Shown: one piece after another, positions 23,257 through 34,717 of the stretch
How positions within the stretch are numbered: position 1 is the stretch's first letter
Layout: each line of letters opens with the position of its first letter
Assembly: GCA_026315105.1 (NCBI GenBank)
Contig: CM048755.1
Location: forward strand, 210,478,333-210,542,332
DNA length: 64,000 nucleotides
From: Locusta migratoria
Lineage: Eukaryota; Arthropoda; Insecta; Orthoptera; Acrididae
Reading direction: 5' to 3'
Translations under genes and position numbers: made by a program
The notes under the pieces: generated by a model
The model's input: only the letters and a program-made list of their open reading frames with translations
What the model was told of the DNA's origin: nothing
Databases searched by the model: none

Positions 23257-26200
23257 TTGCGCACGTAAAAAAAAAAAAAGCCTCTGAAATATAAGTAGCA
23301 ACAGAAATAAATTTCTTCATGTAAATACCAACGATACATAAGGCTTTAGGAGTCTTGCACGAGTTGCCTCATTCTGATTTCACATATTGTTTCGTCGAAT
23401 TTTGTGGAGTGCTGGGCCATGTGAACTGTAATGAAGCACTAGGATTTGAAGAAGAAAGTTAATTATTATGTGGAAAAAAAAATCACTAACTTTAATCGTG
23501 CACCATTCAGGTGAGATGATGGTCAATTTAGCAACCACTTGACATCTGTTTCAATAAATCGTTTAAGGTCAAGCTTAAACATATGTACACTGACTGCCTT
23601 TCGAAAAGTGGAAGACAACTGACACCAATGGGTCATGTAAAACCCGCAAGTATGCTAATGGAATGATGATACCTGGAAGTGGGTACCAAATCAGATTGCG
23701 TAACAGGCATTTAAAAACATTAGGGATGAAATGCACTAGATACTACGAGGGATGATGCTCTGTAGTATGAAGGAACTGTGTAACAAGGAATCAAATGATA
23801 CTGATTCAGAATTATCATACCAGTATATAATTGCTATTATAAACATTTCGTAAAATTTGTATTGTAAGTCTAATAAAATTGTTTTATATTTTCGCATTTA
23901 GTTTCATACAATAACCGTACATTTGAAGTCTTGTCTAAAAGCTACTACGTAAAGCTGACTGGCAAGCCTGTGTTGCGCCAGTATGCCTGACGCTACAACC
24001 ACCGCCTTCATGCTACAACTTACCTGTTTTTCTATTAGGGGCAAGGGATAGTTCCTATGAATCGTGATTTGTAAATTCCACACTCTTTTCGCCATAAGAA
24101 TAATATAAATGTAAACATTACGCCATGTAATCTTCCGTGTTAGCTGTTAGCACATTTAAATTCTGTCCAACTAACAAACCCGAAAGACAAAGGCGAATGC
24201 AGAAGAATATACGTACGGTATCATGTTAATGTTTACATTTGTATTATTCTTATGCTGAACGGGAATAGTTATAAATGAAGCACAGCAACTGACTTCTAGT
24301 ACTGATTTGTAAATCTTCTACGAATAATAATTCTGTGCAGACAAGTTATGTGATCTTAAATGTTTGAAGGAATACATAAATATACAAAATACCCTTGCTT
24401 AATCCTCTGAAATGTGCAATCTGCACATTCAGTATTTTTCACAGTTCTGAAATGTCTTCGTGGCAATAACAAGTACACATACATCGAATAAACATGGATT
24501 TCTCTGTGTCAGAATGTCCTGTCCATTACTCATGGAATGCCTGATATGTCATAAAATTATTTAACATTTACACACCCTATTTTTTAGGAATATATTTTTT
24601 AACTTCCAAAATATCTACTCATCTTTTCAGGTTTTATTTTAGAGTCTTCCCCTTTGAAAAAAGAAAAGAAAAAAAGGAATCCTTCCTTTCATTATTTTTT
24701 ATTTCATCAAAATGAAACATTTTTTATTTCATCAAAATGAAACATTTTGTAATAGAGTAAAGAAAGTTTCTTATTGCCTTTTAGACCATCTAAACGACGT
24801 ATATATAGGAATGTTTCATACAAATTTCTTTTAAGGGTAGGGGGTATTAAAAAGAACTTTATTTAAAATAAAAATCTAAATGAAATTTTAATTTCTTAAA
24901 TTTTAGTGTTATATTGTCATTTGGGATTTGCCCCAGAAGGCTTTATCTTCATCACTGGCTGTGAAAGAGTAGTGATTCTTTTGAAATACATTTACTTGAG
25001 TTGACAGATCATTTGGGTTCGATATTTGGAACATTCGATTAGGTAAAATTGAAGTTCGACCCATCCCTACTAAATATATAAATGACAGGTTTACTTCCAG
25101 CACATGCTACATTTTCATATTCTGCACATAAAAGTGAAGTATTGAAACTGATGTATATTTACCTAAAAAATATGAAAATTTTAGGTCAAATTATGGTAAT
25201 CTTGGATTACAGTTCATACCGATATACGAGAAAATAATGGAAAATATTTTACTGTATATGACAGTTTGCACCAAAACGTTTCTACAAATCACAATATAAC
25301 TAAGTGATAATTCTTAATGCACTCATTATAGCCTCATCTTGAAGCATAACAGAAACACACAGAAACAGCATCACATAAATGAAAATCGGCACGAGAGGAA
25401 TGAAAATCAGCATGAGAAGAAAGAAATCATGCATAAATTAACAGATGTAATCATTTTACATAAATAATACATAAATGAATTGAAGAACATCATGTAAACC
25501 AAACTAGAAACAAAAGATAGTATGAAATTTGTTGTTTTGAAGCTTGACATAATTCTGATTCTATTTGTAATTCTCTGACTAACTCTAATAGCAACTTTTC
25601 TTTTGAAGGGTCTGTATTTAGTTTTATTTTCCTATTGGCTGTGGTGAAAAAGAACTTTAATTATCTTGGGTTTTATTAACAGTGTTCACTTTTGCTTTTG
25701 AAATTTTTAGTAGTTCCTATCCCCTTTCTTCCTCATTCTCTATCCTGCTTCTGAGGACTAAAGTTTTTTCTATATCGTGTTCAAGTCTATTTGATAAGCT
25801 GGCTGCACACAAACCTGTAACTTGACAGGATGGAGGATAAAGGCTAATAATCTTTCCTCAAACAGTTTCATGAATGGTCTTTTTAGGTGTGGCCCATTTC
25901 TTTCTGCAAACATTTGTACCTCGATTTCTTTTCACAGGTACATATTACATGCATTTACTTATTCAACAAAATTAATAAACATTCGGAATTTGCGTCTATT
26001 ATCATTACTGTTATGTATTTCATCACTCCAGAAATGCACAACTTTTAAGGCATACCAGTAATGAGATGCAACAAAAATGAGAAATGAGCTTTAGATTTTA
26101 GTTTTTTTCAGCACTCACATGCTAAATAAAAGTAACTCTTTTAAGGCAAACAGATTGTGAGAGTATGACAACATAATAAGTGAATGCAGTTACAGTCTCT

Positions 26201-27990
26201 ATTACTTCATTTATGAAACATGTTACAGAAACGCTATACAAATAAATCACGCACACTATTAACGTCAAACTTCCCACAATAGTTTTTGTATATTCGGACC
26301 ACGATCACAACAGAATACAGCAAATTACTTAACACTCGCTATTCTAAATAGTAATTTGATAGGCAGTGAACTTTCTTTCACTATTGTCGTAAAAAGAGTA
26401 GGTTTTGTTGGCGTTACAGAAAATGAGGTGTAAAGTCACCGAAAACAATTAACAGGCAATACTTTACCGATTCGATCGCTATTCTGATATATGTTGTACT
26501 TTTTATTTATCTTTCATGCTTTTAGCGGAAGCATACAATATGAAATGTAATATCAGAAAGGTAAATAACAGTGCTTTATACTTTTACAAACACTGAGTAA
26601 TGTATATGCTGACAGAAATGATAATTTAGCACTTCAAAATTCATAAATAAAAAAAAATCTCAGAAATATCCGTTTTTCTTTTTTTTTAATTTAATTTAAT
26701 TTTATTTTTATTATACAGATCGGAACAGACACATTTAATTTAATAGAAATGTGAATATATGAATATATTGCATATTTTTTTCAAAATTTTACTCCTACAT
26801 GTTTTGGCCCGTTATCTGAAAATTACCCTTATACACTTTGTTTCCATTACATCAAGGAAAGACAGTTGCCACATAAATCTAGGACTTCATTTATATATGA
26901 AACTACCAGTATAAGCACATTGTTTAGAATATTCATTATTACATTATCCTCTCAGTTTATGTGCATATGCTTCAGAAGACTATTATTCAATTCGTTGGTA
27001 CATATTTCACAGCATGTTCACGAACTAGAACAAACGTACATTTTTGAGGGAGCACTCTTACATTTGCACAACTCTAAATATTGCAGAACATAGTCTATTT
27101 AATTAAGAGTGCCCGGATAATATGAAATTTTTAGACACTAGGTTATAATTTATCATACTAAAACAACTTGTTTTTGTTAATTCTTCAGTTCGCCATTGCT
27201 TTGAAATGACAACATATAAGTTATAATGAGAAAATCATAAAATACAGAAAACAAAATGGCATATTTCAGAGAGAGTTCTGGGTGAGGAATGTCACGTAAT
27301 ATTTCCAAATGCCTGGTTTATGTAAAATCAAGTGATGGTGTCAAATCACCATTATTTTTGCAAATATCTCTGAAACAATGTGAGATATGGAAAAAACATA
27401 AGAGCAAAGTTGTAGAGAATTTTCTCCTCTACAAGTTCTTTTATTCAATTTTTGTGTCAGATTAACAGTTAAACTGTTATTTTCATTTAAATTTCGAGCT
27501 GTCAAGTGATCACATAGGCCCACTTTTAGTGTTACTACTGTAACCTAAAGTGGGCCAAAAAATTTGATGTAGTGAGATTCAATCTGACACATACTACAGA
27601 TATCAGTACGTATAGTAAACTGAGATGTTATGAAGAAGGCAATAAAGTCTTCTTCACTATTATTATAATGTCATATATATAAATACATCCATTTTCAATA
27701 TTTTTTTCTATGATCATTTATCTGTTTGTTTAACCTTTAAACTGTTATAAAATATAATCCTTAGAAATGTGGAACCTAGAAAAGCCTACAACTGCATTAC
27801 AGTGTAAAAGATTAACTGTACACATGTAAATAATAAAAACAAATTACATCCACTTATTCTACCTGTTCATTAATGATATTCAAAGTAAATGATATGCGAA
27901 TAATAATTTTCAAAATAAATGATAGGATGAGTTAAATTGCAATGAATCTCGAAATATACTGTATCCTAACTATTATATTGGTCTGTTTGA
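23257..27990. other. Long AT-rich intron, nothing coding
   Basis: No protein-like frame and no recognisable large element. Small items: an inverted repeat at 24093-24257 (ATAAGAATAATA..AATGTAAACATTA on both arms), a 25-bp tandem duplication at 24690-24746 (TTTTTATTTCATCAAAATGA) and a hairpin at about 27518-27556 (GGCCCACTTT..AAAGTGGGCC). Confidence 0.5.
24093..24257. repeat. Inverted repeat, about 36-bp arms
   Basis: ATAAGAATAATATAAATGTA and following bases on the left reappear inverted on the right, with about 90 bp between. A small MITE remnant is likely; no target duplication was confirmed. Confidence 0.5.
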
Positions 27991-29965
27991 TGAAGTTAGC
28001 ACCAAGTTGAAGCTCCATTGAGCCCTAGAGTTAGGAATACTGGCACTTCTGAATTTTGGCATGCACAATGCTCTATTCTTGGACTCTAAGTTATTCAGGC
28101 CTGTCAATCTTTTTGCCTCTCATTGTGCACCTTGGGACTGATATATATATTTTAGAACATCTAGCAGCACCTAGTTGGCACACCTAGATGCCCAGCTAAT
28201 TAGACCTCCCGATACTATCCAACTATTTGTAAACACTGCATCAACAACTTTCTTGGAAATGTGCATATAGTGCACGAGTCTTCCACCATGCTGGAACCAC
28301 ACTGGTAGATGTATTTACAATCCCATGTCCTCCATAAGAGTTAATGGACCGTCTAACAGAAATTGTGCGCTTCACCATCAGATTAAGGTTCCCTGATTAA
28401 AAAGTGAATTAACACGGGCAACAATGAACATACCCCAAATATTTACACCCCACTGTCATTGATGAACAATCATGCAAAGCCACTGGAGGGTTTCAAAGAT
28501 ACCCAAGACCACAATTTGAGAACAAAGTTAAATCTACAAACAATGTATCACATATGAAGTCAGGATGACTCTGCAACCATTGAAATTCATAACAATAGAA
28601 TTTTGTGCACGATTCAAAGTCATTTCAGTACAGTTCTTGGTGAAGAGGAATCACTGCTCATTGAACTGCATCATCTTGTATCAACAGATCACGATATGAG
28701 GTCACAGCCTGACATCACGCAATGGTCTCAGCAGGCCAACCTCTTACTGCTTTATGGCATGACTAGGACATTCCCCTTATTTTCGATAGGTACCACCAAT
28801 CTGGGTAGCATTCAGCATACATCACTATGGCTGTAGTTAAATTTCCGTCAAATTAAGTAAGTTAACATTATACTTAGTTTTCCTCCATTGCTGAAAACTG
28901 GCATATTGTTGAATTTACCACAAATATCACAACTCCCAGCAAAACAAGAAAAGCACTCTCTGAAACATGTGTGAAATGTATCAGTGTATTTTCCTGTTTG
29001 CCAATAATAGCAGCACAGCAGAGTGGAGCAGGAGAGATTATTACATTGAATAATGTACGTAGAATGCACATACTGATACTGTTTACAACAGACTGCAGGG
29101 CAGTGCTCACAACCCTCCCACTACACATTATGACCAAAATTGTGGCAATACTACCATCTTTTAAAATCTAATATTTCAGAATATATGAGCTTTTGAACAG
29201 TGAAATCAAATCCACCACAACTAATTGTGCTTCAGACTATCATTTCTGTAGAAAGGGGGAAAAAATGTTACATTAATACAAAACTTACCCATGGTTATTG
29301 TTGACCTTTATGGCTAATGCATTCCTAATTTTAACATCTTGTTTTATTTTGAAACAATATGATGACCAGAGGTAGGTGCAGTTCCCTGTACAAAAATACT
29401 GATGCATGTTTGTACCGAATACCATAACAACAGAAAAAGTCTTCTTACTGTAGATACTAAAGTTTAGGTGTTGAACCCTAATCAATGCCACAACAGCTGG
29501 TGTGCAGAGCAGATGTAGGATGACCTCGCAGCAGCCATAGGCACCAATGTTCTATGGCAGACGAGCTCACAGTACTAGCCTCATAGAACTCTGTGACTTG
29601 AGCATTGGTTAGCAGTGATAGCTTCATACTATATTGCATGATCGACTTTAAACCATAGAGAACTGTGACAGGACAGCACATAGCAAGATGAACAGTGAAA
29701 AAGTGCAGGCTCTGGAGCTAGGTTCAATTGTATTGCCAGTGTCAAATATTTTAAATGTTAACACTGGACTCCACTGTGGATAGCACAAGTTGATTAAATG
29801 CATCAATCTTACAGATATAGAGCCAACTAATTATTTCTGCTCCTGAAAGACACCTTACAATGACAGCTAGCTGCCTCCAATCCTAGCTACTCATTGCCCT
29901 ACCTGTGTGTCCACTGATGGACACTACAAAACTCAGTAAAATGTCTAAAAGTGCAACAAGTAGTA
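27991..29965. other. Intron, no recognised gene
   Basis: The plus-strand frame at 28603-28836 and the minus-strand frames at 29285-29681 look like ordinary short open frames. A good donor-like AACCATGG|GTAAGTTTT lies on the minus strand at 29287, but the phase does not fit the FBXO30-like gene and no homology was recognised. Confidence 0.4.
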
Positions 29966-31094
29966 CGATGGCCATCCGGAAAGTGGTACCCGTTTGTGCA
30001 ATAAAGACACAGGAATAAATATTAACAAATATAAACATCTTTATTAGAAATAGTATAGATTACGCTACTTCTCCACATAATCTCCATGCCAATTTAGGCA
30101 TTTGTCATAATGTGTGACGAGTTATTGTACCCCAGCGTCATAGTCCTCAGCCGCCAGCGTATTGAGATGATAAGTTGCGCCTCATTTAAGTTCTTCATCA
30201 CTGTCAAATATTTTTCCCGCCAGAAAGTCTTTAAGCTTTGGAAAGAGATGAAAATCCGAATGGGCCAAGTCCAGGCTATATGGTGGATGGTCAAAGGTTT
30301 CCCACTTGAACTGCTGCAAAATAGTTGTGTTATCACTGCTGCATTAGGCCTGACATTGTCATGAAGGAGAATGATGCCTTTAGACAACAGACCAAATGTT
30401 CAAATAGGACTTATGGGATTCAACTATGGGGTCATCAGTCCCTAAACTTACAAACTACTTATGAACTAGCTATTACTAAGGACGGCACAAATATCCATGC
30501 CTGAAGGGGGATTCGAACCCCCAACCGTAGTGGCTGTGCAAACTGTGACTGGCGAGCCACAGATGGCTCGGCCACCGCGGCCAGCAGACAACAGACCTTG
30601 CCGTCAATTTTGTATTGCCCACCGTAATTTCTTTAATGTTTCACAATACGCATTAGCATTAATTGAGTCTGCTCAGGCCAAAAAATCAACGAGCAGTACA
30701 CCTCATTGATTGGTCTGTAATGACAGATAGTGTCCCTGAACGTTTCTCGTCGTGTGTATTTCCCTCCCCAGGCTGAAGCTGCGACACCAGCGCCGAACAG
30801 ATGACTGATCCATTACATTGCCTTCATACGCCTCCTTTAATTGGTGATGAATTTCACAAGCTTGAACATTTTGTGCATTAAGAAACTTAATCATGGCCCT
30901 CATTTCGCAACTGGGGGGTTGTTTAAACTTTATAAACAATCACAGACACAACACAGGCAATACACAGCATCATGCAGCCTCATACAGAGCAGGCACACAT
31001 GCCACTGACGTGGTCTGACCCTGCCCAGTGGCTACCCAAGTCATCAGCGCTTAATGCGGCGCTAACGGGTACCACTTTCCGGATGGTCGTCCTG
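29966..31094 (-). mobile_element. mariner element, internally deleted, with SINE inside
   Basis: The inverted ends share CCATCCGGAAAGTGGTACCC (plus strand from 29972; reversed at 31086 and below). TA flanks both sides (29964-29965, 31095-31096), the mariner target. The transposase lies on the minus strand. Its N-terminal helix-turn-helix region is at 30939-30730 (FKQPPSCEMRAMIKFLNAQN, SSVRRWCRSFSLGR). The C-terminal catalytic part is at 30387-30094 (ILLHDNVRPNAAVITQLF, the HDNARPH block). The middle of the gene is missing and a SINE interrupts the rest. Without the SINE about 0.93 kb remains, against about 1.3 kb for a full mariner. Confidence 0.85.
30394..30585 (-). mobile_element. tRNA-derived SINE, copy A
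   Basis: The SINE is bracketed by a perfect 12-bp duplication AGACAACAGACC (30382-30393 and 30586-30597) and lies inside the mariner. Sense is minus: a tRNA-Leu/Ser-like head (CCGCGGTGGCCGAG as box A, GGGGGTTCGAATCCCCC as T-arm), a body GGATATTTGTGCCGTCCTTA, then the 3' hairpin GGGACTGATGACC...AGTCCCA. The same family occurs at 37068, 59189 and 60754. Confidence 0.9.
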
Positions 31095-31386
31095 TAACAC
31101 ATGCTTATCATAAACTAGTAAATAAGTATAGCAGTGCATGAGAGAGAAGTTACATGCACCATTTTTAATATAAAAATGCTGTCTCAACTCCTCATTTGAA
31201 GAGAGAAATGCATCTCTCAGTTATCCACAATTGAATCAAAAGTAAATCTATCTATATTAACTTAAAGATGTTTAAGTTAATAGTGCCACAAATGCACTAA
31301 ACATTGTCAATATTTTTCTTATGAGTGAGTTTATAGTTAATGCAACCACTCTTAAAAATAAAAAAAATTAATGAAAATTATTTTAC
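31095..31386. other. Intron downstream of FBXO30-like zinc-finger exon
   Basis: AT-rich sequence with no features apart from the splice donor at its right end. Confidence 0.5.
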
Positions 31387-31794
31387 CTAGTTGTCCCGGT
31401 TTATATGATTGTCGTGGTAAATGTGGTCCTTTCATCTTGCACGTTGGCCAACGGTTCCATTCCACTGTACAGACGACAACACTGGCTGGGCATGTCTCCA
31501 AGTGTTTTCCCCTCTCTTTGCGAGGCATGGTAAATGGGCAGCCATTTCCAGAATTAATGCAAGGAACTCTCAGATTCAGACACAACAGTAAATGTTCCGA
31601 CATTTTGCATTTGTGAAACATAAATCCACAGTCACTTGGACAATCAATGATACTGCACTTCTCAGTTCTCATTCCTTTTGCTCTGCATTCTTTAACTTTA
31701 ATGCAGGTCTGACAATGACTGTGATCATCATCAAGTGGAAGACCTAACTTTTTACACTCTGGATGCATATTTTTGAACTGTGTCTTGAAAATAC
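31387..31794 (-). CDS. FBXO30: FBXO30/FBXO40-like protein, N-terminal TRAF-type zinc-finger exon
   Basis: The acceptor is TCCATTGTTCCAG|GTATTTTC and the donor CAACTAG|GTAAAATA; the exon is 408 nt and leaves in phase 1. The likely start is the ATG at 31768-31766 (MHPECKKLGLPLDDD), just before the domain. The TRAF-type zinc finger has HSHCQTCIKVKEC, CSIIDCPSDCGFMFHKCKMS, EHLLLCLNLRVPCINSGNGC and PFTMPRKERGKHLETCPAS, then the family signature EWNRWP. Spacing of the Cys/His ligands matches FBXO30 and FBXO40, where this domain opens the protein. The partner exons are more than 18 kb downstream. The gene encodes an adaptor that recruits substrates to an SCF-type ubiquitin ligase; the substrate cannot be read from sequence. 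Confidence 0.92.
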
Positions 31795-32585
31795 CTGGAA
31801 CAATGGAAAAATACAGCATGTTTTTAGTGCAAACTTGTGAAACAAAAATGGAGTGCCAACTTTACACTTTATTCAGACATTGCATCAATAGAGAAACTAC
31901 TAAACAAGAAATATCACTTGTATATACCATACAATTAGTAATTATGAAAATCGCTCATACAATCACTGAAAAAATGTTGCTACAATGGCTACTGTAATAA
32001 AGTTTTTGAAAGTCCTCAGATGAATATTAATTCTTTTCTGGACACTTATTTGCTGACACCAGCTTTCTTAGGTACAGTTGTACCATCTATTAGTTACACA
32101 TGAAAATTTGTGCTGGACAAGAACTCGAACCGATACATCCCCATTGTAGCGAGTGGTTGCCTTAACCTTTTTGGCTATCTTCGCATGCTCCCCATGCCGA
32201 TCCAAACTTAAATATGTAAAACTGCCCTCATCCTTCATCAATGTACAACACCTAACGCTTTGAACATTACATGCTTTCCCCGCAATGTACGGAATGAGAG
32301 TACAAGGAATGAAGACTTATGCTGTTATCGTCATATGTCCATTTCAGCATGAAACATTTAGACCCCATATTTATTCCTTCGGGGATATATGCATGCATGC
32401 ATGCAAGCCCTTTGTTCAAAACATATTCTTGATAAATTAAATCGTTGTTCACAAAATAAATGCTGTTGCATACAAGACCCAACTGCTGCAGTCAGGGGCG
32501 CACAAAGGATTTTCCAAGGAGGGGAGGGGGAGGGGGGGCAATTGGAAATCTAATTTTAACTAATGTGACTTATTATATAATTAGT
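31795..32585. other. Non-coding, contains a tRNA-related repeat
   Basis: Upstream (minus strand) of the zinc-finger exon. Apart from the repeat at 32095-32215 and a G-rich tract at about 32519-32540, nothing was recognised. No core promoter could be assigned. Confidence 0.4.
32095..32215 (-). repeat. tRNA-derived SINE-like fragment
   Basis: AAATTTGTGCTGGACAAGAA is followed by CTCGAACC (box B on the minus strand), then GAGTGGTTGCCTTAACC and a GGCTATCTTCGCA block (reversed box A region). It has the order of a tRNA-related SINE head in reverse, but is diverged. Confidence 0.5.
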
Positions 32586-32875
32586 GATTAGATTAGATTA
32601 GTTATTTGTTTCATAAATCCATGTTGAGGATCATACATACAATACTAGGAATAAAAATGATCTACACAAGGATTTAAATGCACTTACTTTAGTTCAAAAA
32701 GGTGTTCACTGATCTGGAACACAAATTTTCAATAATTTACCATCAAGTATAAAAAATTTAGCTACAAATACAGATCAGTTTAAGAGGAGCCTAAAAGACT
32801 TTCTAGTGGCCAACTCATTCTACTCCATTTTATCAGCTTGTATGAGTACATGCATCATTTGGTCAGTTTAGAAAT
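32586..32875 (+). pseudogene. CR1-like LINE ORF2 C-terminal end
   Basis: In the plus frame, FNNLPSSIKNLATNTDQFKR is followed by SLKDFLVANSFYSIL. This closely resembles the end of ORF2 in the LINEs at 17680 (LPPEVKNI..F) and 51840 (LPQELKNLS..). The RT is missing, so it is a 5'-truncated copy. A partial inverted copy follows at 32880-32956. Confidence 0.65.
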
Positions 32876-32956
32876 TCATTAATGGAGTAGAATGAGTTGA
32901 CCACTAGAAAGTCTTTTAGGCTCCCCTTAAACTGATCTTTATTTGTAGCTATATAT
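32752..32956. repeat. Inverted repeat within LINE 3' end, about 75-bp arms
   Basis: Left arm 32756-32832 (TTAGCTACAAATACAGATCA onward) reappears inverted at 32876-32954 with few mismatches and about 45 bp between. One arm codes for the LINE C-terminus and the other is its reverse copy, as expected from an inversion during target-primed insertion. Confidence 0.8.
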
Positions 32957-32976
32957 ATAGTATGAGTACATTCTAC

Positions 32977-34657
32977 TCATGCTATATTAGTATTATTTGC
33001 TGACACAAGATTGTCTAGAGTTGAACGGCCCTGACGGAAGCCTCCCTGTTGTGGAGCCAGGAGACCTCGATCCTCCAGAAGCCACATAAGTAGGCGACTC
33101 ACCATACGTTCAAGGATCTTACACAGATCGTTGGTGAGGCTGATGGGGCAGTAGCTCTCAGCGTCTGACGGATCTGCGCCTGGTTTCATCACTGGGATGA
33201 TAGTACTTCTCTGCCATTGTGACGGGAAAACGCCTTCTGTCCAGAGAAGATTGTAAAGGGCGAGTATCTGGCGTTGGAAGTCCGCTGAGAGGTGACGGAC
33301 GAACTGACTGTGAATATGGTCTGGGCCAGGAGAGGTATTGGGGGATGCAGCTAGAGCAGTCTGGAACTCTCACTCACTAAATGGAGCATTGTATAGTTCC
33401 CGTCAACGTGTGCAAAAGGACAATTGCCTCCACTCAACCCGCTCTTTGAGGGCACGAAATTCCGTACTGTATGGTGCGGTTGCAGAGCAATGTGCAAAAT
33501 GCCCTGCCAAGATCTCGGCAATAACCGTCAGGTCAGTACAAAGACCATCTTGAAATCGGAGTACCCGAATAGTCACCGTACTTGTGACCACACTTGAGAA
33601 GCTGAGGCGAAGAAGCCTATAGTGGCTACATATTGCTCCCAACAGTCCTGCTTACTCTGTTGGATCAGTCGCCGGGCTCGGGCCTGGAGACGCTTAAAAG
33701 CAATCAGATGTTAAGATGGTGGGGTGGCGCTGGTGGTGTTGAAATGCCCGTTGATGCTCCCGGCTAGCGTCAGCTATCTCCCGTGTCCACCAAGACACTG
33801 ACTTGCGCCGAAGTGGACCTGTAGTAGTCGGGACATTCAGCAGCGGAAATAATGTCCTCAGTTAGTTGTTGGACTGCTATGTCGATGTTATCTGGCAATG
33901 GAGTAGTAGCCACAGCTGTAGAAGTGTAGCCTTGCCAGTCAGCCCTTTGGAGGGACCGACGGGGCAGGCGTCCTGCAGGGTGAAATTGTGAGAGCGACAA
34001 AAAGAGAGGAAAGTGGTCACTCCCACAAAGGTCATCTTGGACCCTCCAAGATAAATGCGGAAGGAGACTCGGGCTGCAAAGGGACAGATCGATGGTGGAG
34101 AAAGAGCCATGTGCCACAATAAAGTGTGTGGGTGCCCACTGTTCCGGACACAAATGTCAAGCTGCGTGGAAAGGTTCTCAAAGTCTCTAACACGACCCGT
34201 GGTCTTAGTTCCACCCCACAGAGGGTGGTGGGCATTGAAATCACCCAAGAGGAGGAACGGTTGGGGTAATTGGGCAACCAATGCAGTGAGGTCAGCAGGG
34301 GAGACAACAACATCCGGGGGAAGGTAAAGGGAACAGATGGTAAATTCCTCTATTGCCCGGATTTGAACAGCCACTGCCTCCAGGGTCATGTTGAGAGGCA
34401 CAGCAGCGCTGGGGACAGTTGCAAGAACATAGACACAAACTCCGCCAGATACCCTGTTATAGATAGAACAATTGTTGTACTAGCCCCGATATCCACAAAG
34501 GGCTAGGGTCCTCTGTGCAGGGAACCAAGTTTCCTGCAGGACTATACAGAATTCTGGAAATCGACACAACAATTGCTGCAATTCGGACAAATGGCGGAAA
34601 AAACCACCTCAGTTCGACTGCATGATCATTGAGGCTCCTGGTTGCTGGGAGCCTCAA
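32977..34657 (-). pseudogene. LINE ORF2 relic: endonuclease and start of RT
   Basis: Endonuclease: RIAAIVVSISRIL region at the start (alternative frame reads FCIVLQETWFP), then FTICSLYLPPDV, PFLLLGDFNAHHPLWGG (catalytic GDFNAH) and LLWHMALSPPSICPF. RT: near 33230-33000, PISLTNDLCKILERMVSRLL and GGFRQGRSTLDN. Frameshifts occur near 33880-34032 and 33160-33190. The protein type is that of jockey-superfamily ORF2. No FADD box or RNase H remains. Confidence 0.75.
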
Positions 34658-34717
34658 TGATCATGCAGTCGAACTGAGGTGGTTTTTTCCGCCATTTGTC
34701 CGAATTGCAGCAATTGT
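34569..34717. repeat. Perfect 70-bp inverted repeat with 9-nt loop
   Basis: Bases 34569-34638 and 34648-34717 are exact reverse complements as far as I can read them, with loop TGGTTGCTG. The left arm is the expected start of ORF2 on the minus strand. The right arm replaces the end of ORF1 with a reversed copy of it. Confidence 0.9.

Noticed and set aside
29285..29491. Possible extra exon of the F-box gene on the minus strand
   Set aside because: It has a GTAAGT donor and a CAG acceptor, but the phases at the two ends do not fit the neighbouring exons and the peptide resembles nothing in the family.
30497..30709. Open frame beginning MPEGGFEPPTVVAVQT, also at 59298 and 60878
   Set aside because: It recurs in every SINE copy and is the chance translation of the tRNA-like T-arm region.
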